64,000 nucleotides of DNA from contig CADBYI010000011.1 of NCBI GenBank assembly GCA_902798825.1, positions 124,001 through 188,000 on the forward strand. Reading direction: 5' to 3'. The notes beneath the pieces are model-generated. The model searched no databases, was not told the origin of the DNA, and was given only the letters and a program-made list of their open reading frames with translations. A program made the translations under genes and the position numbers. The first letter of the stretch is position 1. Each line of letters starts with the position of its first letter. This stretch comes from an uncultured Eubacteriales bacterium. Its GTDB lineage: Bacteria > Bacillota > Clostridia > Christensenellales > CAG-138. Positions 43,559 to 52,447 of the stretch are shown piece by piece.

Positions 43559-45100
43559 TTATCCCTCTTTTATGAGCTTCTCCATGGCCTTGAGAAAGTC
43601 GATGTTCTCGGCGGCCACCGGGTACTTCGTCTGGATGGTGGTGAAGCTGACGCTGCCCTTGGGCTGATACCAGGGGTAGTTGGCGTAGAACCGGGTGTAG
43701 ACGCTGGTGTCGGAAAACTTGTTCCCGCAGCGGGCGAAGATCTCGTTCCGGCCGAAGCCCAGCAGATCCAGCAGGGTCTTGTCGGCGGGAATGGCCAGCG
43801 ACCACACGTCCCCCTGGGTGATCCGGCTGGTCAGGCTGTCGGGGAACAGAAGGCCGTCCTGGTCGAAGGGTTCCGCGCCGCCGTCCTCCGGGTAGACCAT
43901 GGCCCCCTCTGTCAGCACCTGAAGCGCATACTGGGCCGGGTCCAGATCCCCGGTCCCCAAAGCCTCCTCACGGGAGGCCTTCACCGCCAGCTGCACGTCG
44001 GCGGGGGCGGGCTGCCCCTCCCAGGTCAAATCAAAAAGGTCCGCCACCAGAAATTCCGTTCCGCCGGCAGTGGTGATGGCATATACGACTCGAAAGACGT
44101 TCCTGTGGGCCGCCCCCTCCCCCGTGGCCACGGCGAAGCAGTTGCCGATGATCTCGCTGCCCTGCAGGCTCGCGCCGTAGCGCTGTTCCTTGGCCAGCCG
44201 GATGGCGGTGCGGGCGGGGGTCTGATCGAAGTGATAGAGGCTGGTGAGCAGCCCCTGTCCCTGGGTTTCCCCGGATTGGGCCATGGCGGGCTCCGTCTGG
44301 GGGGCGGGCTCCTCCACGGGCGGATGCTGTTCCTCATAGAGGGCCTCCACCTCCGCCATGGTATAGGTCCAGGTGGTGTCCGTCAGCTTCACCCCGTTCT
44401 CCAGGAGCATGGCGTACACGTTCTCCAATGTGCTGCTGGTCTCCACCAAAAACCCCTCCACCAGGGGCGTCACATAGTACCCCAAACTCAGCACCGCCCG
44501 ATAGCCCGTGTGGGCCTTGCGGACGTCCTCGTCCTCGGGCAAATCCCAGCCGCAGGCGCGCAGCAGCCGCTCGTGGTCCACGGTGAGCACATAGCTGTCC
44601 ATGCTGTTCTTATTGCAAAGCACGTATTTCTTCATGCTGAGCTTCCGGGGGTATTCGAGGCCCGCCCGATAGGCGTTCTTCATGTCCGTCTCGGTCCAGG
44701 TCCACTCCGTGTTCACCAGCTTCAAACCGCCCCTTCTCAAATCCGCGGCGGCGGTGGGCCGATCGCTCCCGGTCTGGATGGTCCAGCCCCCCTCCTCCCG
44801 GGGGGTCACCAGGAAGGTGAGGGAATAGACCGTGGCCACGTCCGGATAGCGGGACAGGTCCAGCGTGGTGCTCTTGGGGTTGGGCAGGTGCATATCCCGA
44901 ACGATGGCGTCCGCGTCCACGGACACGGTGTACACCTCGTCCTCCATCTCCACCTTGGCATATTTTTGCATGTCCACGTCCCTTAGGTTCATGCCCCGGC
45001 TATAGTAGCCGTAGGACAGCAGCACCCCGGCCGCCAGCACCACCAGGCACAGCAGCACGGTCAGGACCATGAACAGGGTCTGTTTTCCTTTGCCGTCCAT
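43559..45100 (-). CDS. Membrane-anchored protein with C-terminal YARHG domain
   Basis: 513 residues: N-terminal membrane anchor (LFMVLTVLLCLVVLAAGVLLS, about 9-29 in parts), an extracellular region of mixed alpha/beta type, a proline-rich joint (EEQHPPVEEPAPQTEPAM, about 258-275) and a C-terminal YARHG-like domain (GRNEIFARCGNKFSDTSVY and NYPWYQPKG, about 447-485). YARHG domains occur in exported bacterial proteins of unknown role, probably cell-wall associated. The consensus YARHG reads FARCG here. It is six bases downstream of the zinc-ribbon protein gene, in one operon. Confidence 0.7.
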   Translation of the reverse strand: MDGKGKQTLFMVLTVLLCLVVLAAGVLLSYGYYSRGMNLRDVDMQKYAKVEMEDEVYTVSVDADAIVRDMHLPNPKSTTLDLSRYPDVATVYSLTFLVTPREEGGWTIQTGSDRPTAAADLRRGGLKLVNTEWTWTETDMKNAYRAGLEYPRKLSMKKYVLCNKNSMDSYVLTVDHERLLRACGWDLPEDEDVRKAHTGYRAVLSLGYYVTPLVEGFLVETSSTLENVYAMLLENGVKLTDTTWTYTMAEVEALYEEQHPPVEEPAPQTEPAMAQSGETQGQGLLTSLYHFDQTPARTAIRLAKEQRYGASLQGSEIIGNCFAVATGEGAAHRNVFRVVYAITTAGGTEFLVADLFDLTWEGQPAPADVQLAVKASREEALGTGDLDPAQYALQVLTEGAMVYPEDGGAEPFDQDGLLFPDSLTSRITQGDVWSLAIPADKTLLDLLGFGRNEIFARCGNKFSDTSVYTRFYANYPWYQPKGSVSFTTIQTKYPVAAENIDFLKAMEKLIKEG

Positions 45101-45106
45101 AGTACT

Positions 45107-45841
45107 CTACCTTTTTTTCCCGCAGTGGGGGCAGTATTCGGCGCTGCGGCTCATTTCGCTGCCGCAGAAGATGCAGCGGACGGTGTCCTCCCTGTCGGCG
45201 CCCTTCGCCGGGGCCTCGGGCGCCTGGTCAGCGTCCCGGACCGCTTCCGCTTCGGGGGTCACGGGAAGCTCTTCCGCCTCCGCTTCCCAGGTCTGCTCCG
45301 GCTCCTCCTGGGGCCGGGGCGCCTTCTTCTCCTTCTTTACGGGGGGCTCCCGGCGGCTCACGGCCACCTGGTCCGGACGGTCGGCCACCCGCTCCCGCTT
45401 CCGCTGGGCAGGGGGCTCCTCCCCCTTGCGCCGCTGGGGCTTGGGCTCCGTCCTGGGCCGGGGCCGGGCAAATTCATCCTCCGCCTCCCGGCGGGACCGG
45501 CTCTGCTCCGCCAGGCGCCCCTGCTCCACGGACCGGCTCACCCGGCGATAGGGCTCCTCGCTGCGGACAGCCACGGGCCGGGTCTGGTGCCGGGGCTGGA
45601 AGCTCTCCTCTTCCTCCTCGTCCTCCTCGTCGTCGGTGCTGGCGATGGCCACGGACAGGATGATGGCGATGAGCAAGAAGGCGCAGCCCATGACCAGGGC
45701 CACCACGAAGGTTTGGTCGAAGCCCTGATAGATGGTGCGCTGTATGAAGGCCGCGCTGCGGCGGACGCTGAACCAGGCCACCAGCGCAAAGGTCAGCAGC
45801 ACGGCGGACAGGGTGGCGATGATCGTGCGGATCGTTTTCAT
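45107..45841 (-). CDS. Two-span membrane protein with C-terminal zinc ribbon
   Basis: 244 residues: two membrane spans (about 8-24 and 46-67), then an acidic patch DDEEDEEEEE-like, a long arginine/proline/glutamate-rich, probably disordered segment (about 80-215) and a zinc ribbon with two CxxC knuckles (CIFCGS and CPHCGKKR, about 221-243). No enzymatic motif is visible. It lies between two genes for YARHG proteins, so all three may act together at the envelope. Confidence 0.65.
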   Translation of the reverse strand: MKTIRTIIATLSAVLLTFALVAWFSVRRSAAFIQRTIYQGFDQTFVVALVMGCAFLLIAIILSVAIASTDDEEDEEEEESFQPRHQTRPVAVRSEEPYRRVSRSVEQGRLAEQSRSRREAEDEFARPRPRTEPKPQRRKGEEPPAQRKRERVADRPDQVAVSRREPPVKKEKKAPRPQEEPEQTWEAEAEELPVTPEAEAVRDADQAPEAPAKGADREDTVRCIFCGSEMSRSAEYCPHCGKKR

Positions 45842-45893
45842 ATCAATTTCCCATACCTTTCCATGTGAGCTCTCTCACACATGATATACCATT

Positions 45894-47159
45894 TTATGCA
45901 TCCAGCAGGGCCTTCAGGTCCCGCACCAGCTCCAGATTGCGCCGCTCCGTGGTGGTCATGAACCGTTCCGGGGCGTCCTCGGTGGGGCTGTACCAATAGC
46001 AGGCGGAATAGTGCGCCCGATAGGCCTCCTGACCGGGATCGGGGAAGGTGTAGCCGTGGCGGGCGTAGATCTCCATGGCCACCCATTCGAGAAGCTCCGT
46101 CATGGTATACTCCCCGTTGCCCACCAGCCGCCACAGATCGTCCTCCTCCAGCAGGTCGTAGCTGGGGGACCAGAGGCTCCCGTCGGGCAAGGGATGGCTC
46201 ATGGGCAGGCCCACGAAGCGGACCATGCCGTTGTAGTCGAAGGTGGGCCGCCCCTCCGTCACCACGCTGCCGCCGGTAAGCTCGAACATGGCGCAGCCGG
46301 CAAACTCCCCGGAAAGGTCCAGCGCCTCCGCCAGGCTGTCGTACATGGCCACCTGGGATCGGGCGTAGTCTACCCCGGTGCCGGCCCCATACACTAGGTC
46401 CAGCACGTCCACGGTGAAATAGCAGCTGCCCACGGACCGGCCCTCCTGGGCGCCCGTTTCCCGCAGGGAGTAGACGGCCCGGTAGCAGTTCCTGCGCTGG
46501 CTTCCCGCCGGGTAGATCAGGAAGTAGACCTTCTCCTTCCTGGCCAAATAGCTGCTGCCGAATATCTCCTTTGAGAGCCGGTCCCGCTCGAAGTGGACCC
46601 GTTCGCAGACCTTCCGAAGGTTCAGGCCCTTCCCCTCCTCGTCCAGCAGGGAAGCGAGATACCCCTCCGTCTGGATCGTCTTGGGGTGCTCCACCTCCTG
46701 GGGGGGCTCCGGCGTCTCCTCCTGGGGCCCGGTCCGGGGCAGGACCTTGGCCGCGGCGGTCCAGGTTTTCTCCTTCAGGGTGATACCCTGCCATTTGAGA
46801 CGCCCCTCGCTGACCAGGGCGGTCACGGTCATCACATCCGGCTCCTCGGTGAAGGCAAGCTCCAGCTGCATATTCAGCAGGGCCCTCACCGCCCCGTTCT
46901 TCAGGGCCTTTTCGTCCACCCGGGGGTTGGGCAGCTCCAGCTCCGCCAGCAGACTTTCCATGTCCAGCACCGCCGTCACGGTCTCCCCGGATCGGGTCAG
47001 GGTGGTGAAGGCAGCCAAGTCCGCCGTCCGGCGGGTGATCCGGCCCAGGAACAGGGCCCAGGCCAGGGCCAGCAGGATGATCCCTACGGACAACACCAAT
47101 ATGAGGACCAGCCGGCCCGGATGCTTCACGGTATAGGTGATTTTCTTGTCCTGCTCCAT
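45894..47159 (-). CDS. Membrane-anchored protein with C-terminal YARHG domain
   Basis: 421 residues with an N-terminal anchor (LVLILVLSVGIILLALAWALF in parts, about 18-38), an extracellular region and a C-terminal YARHG domain with the exact core MEIYARHGYTFPD (about 357-369) followed by ACYWYSPT. It resembles the 513-residue protein two genes downstream in layout and in the YFTVDVLDL/FLVADLFDL-type strand, so the two are probably diverged duplicates. The ATG at 47159 is preceded by GGGAGAAG; the frame continues upstream without such a site. Confidence 0.7.
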   Translation of the reverse strand: MEQDKKITYTVKHPGRLVLILVLSVGIILLALAWALFLGRITRRTADLAAFTTLTRSGETVTAVLDMESLLAELELPNPRVDEKALKNGAVRALLNMQLELAFTEEPDVMTVTALVSEGRLKWQGITLKEKTWTAAAKVLPRTGPQEETPEPPQEVEHPKTIQTEGYLASLLDEEGKGLNLRKVCERVHFERDRLSKEIFGSSYLARKEKVYFLIYPAGSQRRNCYRAVYSLRETGAQEGRSVGSCYFTVDVLDLVYGAGTGVDYARSQVAMYDSLAEALDLSGEFAGCAMFELTGGSVVTEGRPTFDYNGMVRFVGLPMSHPLPDGSLWSPSYDLLEEDDLWRLVGNGEYTMTELLEWVAMEIYARHGYTFPDPGQEAYRAHYSACYWYSPTEDAPERFMTTTERRNLELVRDLKALLDA

Positions 47160-47290
47160 GGGCGCTTCTCCCGTCAGATAAGGATACTTTGGCTGTATTA
47201 TACGCGAATCGGCGATCAAATTCAAGGAAACGACTTCCTCCCCGCCCCGATTCCGGCAAAGTTAAAGGTTCGTTAACAAATCCCCCGCCC

Positions 47291-48043
47291 CTACAGCTCG
47301 TCCGGGTCCAGGTCGATGACCTGCACCTCTCCTGCGGGCGGCTCCGCCCGGTAGTTCAGCAGGGTGTTTCGCTGCCGATCCCGGCGGGCGGCCAGGGCCA
47401 TGCTCACCACCTGTCTCACGATGCCGGACGCGGCCACGGGCCCATCGCTTCGCTGTTCGTCCCGCTTTTCCCAGGCGCGGATCAGGGCTTTCCAGTCCCG
47501 GACGGGGTGCTGACCTACCTGCCAGCCGGTGGCGGCGTAGTAATTATAGAAGTAATCCGGGTCGATGCCGTTCTTCCGTTCCCTGCAATAGGTCTCTATT
47601 TCCTCCCGCTCAGGTATGTGTGTGTCCGCCGCCGCCCTTTGGTCATACACATACTCCTGAGCATGCTCCTGATCTTGCTCTTTCTCTTTTTCCTGGTCCT
47701 GATATTGTTCCTGTTCTTGGTCCGCTTCGTTGACGTCCGTTCCGGTCCGTTCGCCTTGGTTCGCTTCCGTTGCCGTCCCTTCCGCAGGTTTTATCTTCCG
47801 TCTCGCTTCGCCGCTGCGCTTGCCCGCCGCCCGGGAAGCCTGCACCTTGCTCTCGTAGGCGGCGGCCTCCTGATCGATGGTCCGCCGGGCCACGGGCCAC
47901 AGGAAGCGCTCGTTGCCCTCCAGCGCTATCTCGGCTCCGTCCATGGCATAGCTTAGCATGGCTTCGAACAGCCGTCCCTTCTCCTCCGCGTTCAGGGGCT
48001 CCATGAGCTCCCGAAAATCCGTGAATACCTTCAAATATGTCAT
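47291..48043 (-). CDS. DUF6291-like protein with a phage replisome-type C-terminus
   Basis: 250 residues. The N-terminal 65 residues (FTDFRELMEPLNAEEKGRLFEAML core, then GNERFLWPVARRTID) match the DUF6291 pattern found in phage and plasmid replication-initiation proteins. A low-complexity E/Q/D run follows (about 108-130), then a DnaD-like end (FYNYYAATGWQVGQ and DWKALIRAWEKR, about 167-195). It stands alone among hairpin repeats with no integrase nearby, so it is perhaps a relic of an integrated element. It has a plausible start at 48043 with GAGGGAG upstream. Confidence 0.6.
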   Translation of the reverse strand: MTYLKVFTDFRELMEPLNAEEKGRLFEAMLSYAMDGAEIALEGNERFLWPVARRTIDQEAAAYESKVQASRAAGKRSGEARRKIKPAEGTATEANQGERTGTDVNEADQEQEQYQDQEKEKEQDQEHAQEYVYDQRAAADTHIPEREEIETYCRERKNGIDPDYFYNYYAATGWQVGQHPVRDWKALIRAWEKRDEQRSDGPVAASGIVRQVVSMALAARRDRQRNTLLNYRAEPPAGEVQVIDLDPDEL

Positions 48044-48441
48044 AGCTCCCTCCTGTACCCATAGTGTACCGCACGGAGGGGGCCCCTGCCTCCGATAATC
48101 CGTTCATATTTGGACGCAAAAAAGGAGGGGCAAGCCCCTCCCTATCTTGTAGAAAAGAACAACGAAGAAGTGTGGCAACGGATTTAGAGATGCCAACGTC
48201 TGGCTTAAATCCTGTCAAATTCAGCGACATGCGCGCGTGAATACAAGAACGCGAAGCGTTCTTGCGACCCCTTGCAGGCCTGGTCGCAATCATAGATTGC
48301 TCCCCGCTCCGCTACAAACATACCACCGGTATGTTTGCTTAACGCATCGCGTGCCCGGTACGCCATAGGCGTATAGGCGGGACCTGGAAGCGAAGCGAAG
48401 GCGGAGCCTTAGTCTGCTGAAAAACTGCGTTTTTCAGCAGA
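48044..48441. other. Gene-free stretch made of palindromes
   Basis: It holds a GGGAGGGGC-type palindrome that is a good minus-strand terminator (about 48115-48142, T-run on the minus strand) and a run of hairpins: AAGAACGC/GCGTTCTT (48245-48263), CGACC/GGTCG, CAATC/GATTG, AAACATACC/GGTATGTTT (48316-48336), TACGCC/GGCGTA, AAGGC/GCCTT and AGTCTGCTGAAAAA/TTTTTCAGCAGACT (48411-48443). The last two recur in altered form at 49922-49979. No protein gene is evident. Confidence 0.6.
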
Positions 48442-49709
48442 CTAAAACGCGAAGTTCCCGTTCCGGAACACGGGGACGCAGCGGCCGTCCTGGGTGTAGC
48501 CGTCGATGAGCGGCCGTCCTGGGTGTAGCCGTCGATGCTGAGGTCCGCCGTGCCCACCATAAAGTCCACGTGGGTGATGGAGGCGTTGAGACCGTGCGCT
48601 ATCCGCTCCTCCTCCGTCATGTCCATGGCCCCCTTCACCGTGGTGGGATAGGCCTCGCCGAAGGCCAGATGGCAGGCGGCGTTCTCGTCGAAGAGGGTTT
48701 CGAAGAACAGGGTCTTCGCATTGCTGATGGGGGAATCATAGGGCACCAGGGCCACCTCGCCGAAGCGGGAGGCGCCCTCGTCCACGGAGATGGATTTTTG
48801 CAGCAGCTCCTCATTGGCGGTGGCCGTGGCCTCCACGATCCTGCCCTCCTTCACCACGAAACGGATGTTCTCGATCACGTTTCCGTCCTTGGAAAGGGGC
48901 AGGGCCGCGTAGACCACGCCCTCGCACCGGTTTCGATCCGGGGCGGTGAACACCTCCTCCGTGGGCATGTTGGGCATGAAGAACTGGCCCCTGGGGGTGC
49001 TTTCCCCGCCGGCGCACCAGATGTGGTCCCGGCACAGGCCCACCGTAAAGTCGGACCCCAGGGCGTTGTGGTAGTGGAGCCGATCGAAGGCGTAGCCGTT
49101 CAGGATCTCCACATGGCGCTGGAGATTCTGCTGATGCTGCCGCCATTTCTCCACGGCGGTGCCGTCCCCCGTGACCCGGACGGCCATGAATATCTTCTCC
49201 CACAGGGCCGCCACGGCCTCCTTCTCGGAGAGGTTCGGGAACACCAGCTTCGCCCAGGAGGGAGAGGCCAGGGCCCCGATGCTCCAGGGGAAGAAGCTCC
49301 CCATGCCCAGCTCCCGATACCGCTTCATCTGGCGGCCGTAGGCCCGCTGGAACCGCTCGAGACGGCCCGGGTCCACCCCCTTGAGATTCTCCGGGTCCGA
49401 GGACACCAGGTGCAAAAAGCAGGCGTTGTTCTCGGCGTAGTCCGTGCTGAACCGGATTCGATACTCCGGGAGGGAGTCGAAGACCTCGTCGGCGGCCCGC
49501 AGATACCGCATGCGGGTCAGCTCGTCGTCGGACCAAAGCATGTCCACCTGCTTTGCCCCGGCGTCATAGGCCGCCTGGGCGCAGAGCCGGGCGAAGGGGG
49601 CCTGGTCCACCTGGCTGGTGATGACCACGTCCTGGCCCTGCTGCACGTTCACGCCCACCCGAACCAGCAGCTGGGCATATTCCTTCAGCTTGTCTTCAAA
49701 AGTGTACAT
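48442..49709 (-). pseudogene. M29 family aminopeptidase, C-terminus shifted by a 29-bp duplication
   Basis: Metal-dependent aminopeptidase of the AmpS/aminopeptidase T family: LKEYAQLLVRVGVNVQQGQ start, metal-ligand regions ARIVE-like KEGRIVEATATANEE, FGEVALVP, NAACHLAFGEAYP and THVDFMVGTADLSIDGY. After DGYTQDGR the frame is lost: a 29-bp unit (48480-48508) is repeated exactly at 48509-48537. Removing one copy restores DGRCVPVFRNGNFAF and a TAG at 48442-48444, the normal family ending, and gives 412 residues. As written the frame runs to 48339 with a spurious tail. The metal ligands lie before the shift, so partial activity is possible. Confidence 0.88.
48480..48537 (-). repeat. Exact 29-bp tandem duplication in the M29 aminopeptidase gene
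   Basis: Two identical 29-base units, 48480-48508 and 48509-48537. Since 29 is not a multiple of three, the extra copy frameshifts the last 20 codons. Confidence 0.95.
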
Positions 49710-49768
49710 AGATTGAAATCCTTTCTGTTTTCAAGCCAGAAGCACCTCATCCACCACTTCGTGGTCCC

Positions 49769-49919
49769 GGGGCTGTTAAAATAGTCCTGTCATTCTGAGC
49801 CGAAGGCGAAGAATCTCTGAACACAGGTGCGAAAAAGCACCGATTTACCCATTTTTAGTTCTGAGATCCTTCATCGCTTCGCTCTTCAGGATGACATTTA
49901 GGACTTTTTTAACAGCCCC
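49769..49919. repeat. Fold-back element of about 150 bp
   Basis: The left end GGGGCTGTTAAAA-TAGTCCT and right end AGGACTTTTTTAACAGCCCC are inverted, and inside them CTGTCATTCTGAG...GAATCTC is mirrored by GAGATCCTTC...AGGATGACA. Similar TGTCATTCTGAGC / GAGATCCTTCG palindromes are a common dispersed repeat in many bacterial genomes. It lies between the aminopeptidase and UMF1 transporter genes. Confidence 0.75.
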
Positions 49920-49921
49920 CT

Positions 49922-49979
49922 TTTGAGGCGCGAAGGCGGAGCCTCAGTCTGGCGAATCCGCAGGATTCGGCAGACTGAA
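49922..49979. repeat. Pair of hairpins related to 48400-48443
   Basis: AGGCGCGAAGGCGGAGCCT and CAGTCTG...GAATCC/GGATTC...CAGACTG directly abut the UMF1 gene stop. The outer AGTCTG/CAGACT and the AGGC/GCCT hairpin match those at 48400-48443, while the inner stem differs in sequence yet still pairs. Confidence 0.55.
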
Positions 49980-51293
49980 TTACTCGGCTTTGTTCAGGCT
50001 TTTCTGCTTGGAGGAGATCACCAGGAACAGGAACCCCAGGGCGAAGAAGATGGCCAGGGAGGCCACGGCGATGTTGATGGTGCCGCCCGCCAGCTTGACC
50101 CAGGCGATGACGGCGGAGCCCAGGAAGGACGCGCCCTTGGCGAAGATGTCGTAGATGCCGAAGTATTCGCCGGAGTTCTCCGGGGGGATGATCTTGGAAT
50201 AGTAGGACCGGGACAGGGACTGGATGGAGCCCTGGAAGCAGCCCACGCCGAAGGCCAGGATGCCGAAGTGGAGCAGCGTCTTCAGGGTCAGGGCGTAGAG
50301 GCAGACGGCGAAGTAGCCCGCGATGCACACCAGAATAAGGGGCACGGTCCTGTACTTTTTGGAGAGCTTGGCGAACACCAGCGAGCCGATCCAGGCCACC
50401 ACCTGGGTGGCCAGCAGGAACACCACCTGGCCCACCGTGGGAAGGCCCAAATCGGTGCCGATGTTGATGCAGTTGTCGATGATGGTGCCCACGCCGTCGA
50501 TGTAGAGGAAGAAGGCGATGAGGAAGAACAGGACCTTCTTGTCCTTCAGGGCGATCTTCTTCAGGGTGCCGAAGATCTTTTTGAACACCTGGCCCACGCT
50601 GGTGTGGGTGGTCTCCACATAGTTGTTCTGCTTATAGTTGCGGATGAGGGGCAGGGTCACCAGCATCCACCAGACGGCGGTGACGCCAAAGCCGATGATC
50701 TTGCCGACCAGGGGCGAGAAGACCATGAGGCTCTCGGACAGGCCGCCGCTCAAAATGTAGGCCACCATGGCCACCAGGAAGGGGATGCAGGAGCCGATGT
50801 AGCCCCAGGCGTAGCCGTAGGAGGAGACCGCGTCCATGCGGTCCTCGCTGGTCACGTCGTTGAGCATGGAATCGTAGAAGGTGAGGGAGGCCTGATAGAG
50901 GATCTTGGTCAGCACGTAGATGACCAAAAACGCCATCCAGCTCCAGGCGAAGCTGTTGAGCACGCAGCCGATGACGCCGGCGGCCACCGTGGTCTGGAAG
51001 AATATCTTCTTGGAATCCTTCCGATCCGCCAGGGCGCCGAAGATGGGCCCCAGCAGCGCCACGATCACCGTGACCACGGAGATGGCGATGGAATAATAGG
51101 CCGTGGCCTTATCGCCCGTGATCTGGCCCGGGTTGGTGCCGATGGCCAGCTCCTTGAACCAGATGGGGATCAGCGAGCAGGCCAGCATGGTATACGCGGA
51201 GTTGCCCACGTCATACAGCACCCAGGAGAATTCCTGGGCCGTGAGATCGCGGAACGTCTTGGTTTTGTTCAGCCAGTTAAATAAGCCCTTCAT
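49980..51293 (-). CDS. MFS transporter, UMF1/Atg22-like
   Basis: 437 residues with about 12 membrane spans. Family marks: SWVLYDVGNSAYTML (about 17-31), ALLGPIFGALADRKDSKK (loop 2-3 MFS motif, about 81-98), DSMLNDVTSEDRMDAVSSYGYAWGYIG (core, about 139-165) and FGVGCFQGSIQSLSRSYYSKIIPPENSGEYFG (core GSIQSLSRSYYSKIIP), all typical of UMF1 proteins, which include amino-acid effluxers. Substrate unknown. The ATG at 51293 has AAGAGGG upstream. Confidence 0.88.
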   Translation of the reverse strand: MKGLFNWLNKTKTFRDLTAQEFSWVLYDVGNSAYTMLACSLIPIWFKELAIGTNPGQITGDKATAYYSIAISVVTVIVALLGPIFGALADRKDSKKIFFQTTVAAGVIGCVLNSFAWSWMAFLVIYVLTKILYQASLTFYDSMLNDVTSEDRMDAVSSYGYAWGYIGSCIPFLVAMVAYILSGGLSESLMVFSPLVGKIIGFGVTAVWWMLVTLPLIRNYKQNNYVETTHTSVGQVFKKIFGTLKKIALKDKKVLFFLIAFFLYIDGVGTIIDNCINIGTDLGLPTVGQVVFLLATQVVAWIGSLVFAKLSKKYRTVPLILVCIAGYFAVCLYALTLKTLLHFGILAFGVGCFQGSIQSLSRSYYSKIIPPENSGEYFGIYDIFAKGASFLGSAVIAWVKLAGGTINIAVASLAIFFALGFLFLVISSKQKSLNKAE

Positions 51294-51412
51294 GAACATC
51301 CCTCTTATTTCGTCAGATTTCGGCATACGCCCGCATATATTATTGCCATAAATCGACCGGTTGCACAAGAGGCAATTTGCTCAAAAAATGAAAAAGGCCG
51401 ATCCTGGGGGAA

Positions 51413-51453
51413 GAAAAACGACCATGCAGGGCCGTAAATGCCCCCATGGTCGT
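51413..51453 (-). terminator. Terminator after the PepSY gene
   Basis: ACGACCATG (51418-51426) pairs with CATGGTCGT (51445-51453); on the minus strand the stem is followed by TTTTTC. Confidence 0.65.
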
Positions 51454-51504
51454 TCGCTCTTTGGGACAGGTCCCTGCGCAGGGCCCTGCATTTGGGTGAG
51501 AGGG

Positions 51505-52428
51505 TCAGTCGTCGTCCCTCTCCTTCTCCTGTTTCAGGACGGCGCCGGTGGCGGCGTCGATCTCATACTCATATTCATAGCCGTCGGCCTTGAATTCCAC
51601 CTCGTACACGGTCCGGCCGTCCTCCCTATCCTTCTCCACCTTCACCTGTCCCGCGTCGTCCGGGGATATCCCGGCGTTTTTCAGGGCGGCGGACAGGGCG
51701 TCGTCCCGGCCGATGGTCTCGGCCGCGTCCTTGGCGGTGGGCTTGGCGGTCGGCTTGGCGGTGGCCTTGGGTCGAGCGGTGGACTGGCGGGGGGTCCGGA
51801 CCTTCTCCCGCTCGCTCTTCACTATCTCGCCGGTATAGGCATCGACCTCATATTCGTATTCATAGCCTTCGGCCACGAATTCCACCTCATACACCGCCCG
51901 GCCGTCCTCCCGGTCGGCCTCCACCCTGACCCTCTGCGCCTGGTCCGCCTGTATGCCGGCGTGCTTGAGGGCAAGGGTCAAAGCTTCCTCCTCCCCCAGA
52001 GGCTCCTCGGGCATCGCGGAGGGCTGGGTCTCGGACGGGGCCTCCGTCACAGCGGGGGCCGGCTCCCTGGGCGCGGCGACGGCCACGGCCGTGGGGGCCT
52101 GGGTCTGAGCCGGGGCGGTGGGGTCCGGCTGGGACGGTCCCTCCTTCACGGGGCGGGCCAGGGCCGGGTCCGTGGCCACCTGGCTGGCGGCCAGACCGGC
52201 ATCGCTGTCCGGGCGGGCCCCCCAGCCGTGGAGAACGGCGAAGCCACAGAAGAACACCATCACGGCGGCTGCGGCGGCCATGGCCCAGTTGAGGGCCGGA
52301 TGCTTCCGCCGGCGAACGGGGGCCGCCGCCTGCCGGGCCGTCCGGATCACGGGGTCCATCCCCGGCATCTCGGGCGCCGCATGATCGAAGGCGTCCCGTA
52401 TCCTTTGCTTGATCTGCTGATTATTCAT
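51505..52428 (-). CDS. Single-span protein with two PepSY domains, probable anti-sigma partner
   Basis: 307 residues: about 60 cytosolic residues (MNNQQIKQRIRDAFDHAAPE start), a membrane span (NWAMAAAAAVMVFFCGFAVLHG core, about 57-77), a proline/alanine/threonine-rich stalk, and two PepSY domains (about 145-205 and 235-300) that are close copies of each other: EDGRAVYEVEF...YEYEYEVDAYTGEIV against EDGRTVYEVEF...YEYEYEIDAATGAVL (cores). A K/T/A-P repeat links them. It follows an ECF sigma gene by 19 bases, suggesting control of that sigma factor. Confidence 0.82.
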   Translation of the reverse strand: MNNQQIKQRIRDAFDHAAPEMPGMDPVIRTARQAAAPVRRRKHPALNWAMAAAAAVMVFFCGFAVLHGWGARPDSDAGLAASQVATDPALARPVKEGPSQPDPTAPAQTQAPTAVAVAAPREPAPAVTEAPSETQPSAMPEEPLGEEEALTLALKHAGIQADQAQRVRVEADREDGRAVYEVEFVAEGYEYEYEVDAYTGEIVKSEREKVRTPRQSTARPKATAKPTAKPTAKDAAETIGRDDALSAALKNAGISPDDAGQVKVEKDREDGRTVYEVEFKADGYEYEYEIDAATGAVLKQEKERDDD

Positions 52429-52447
52429 GATATGATCTCCTTTTTCG

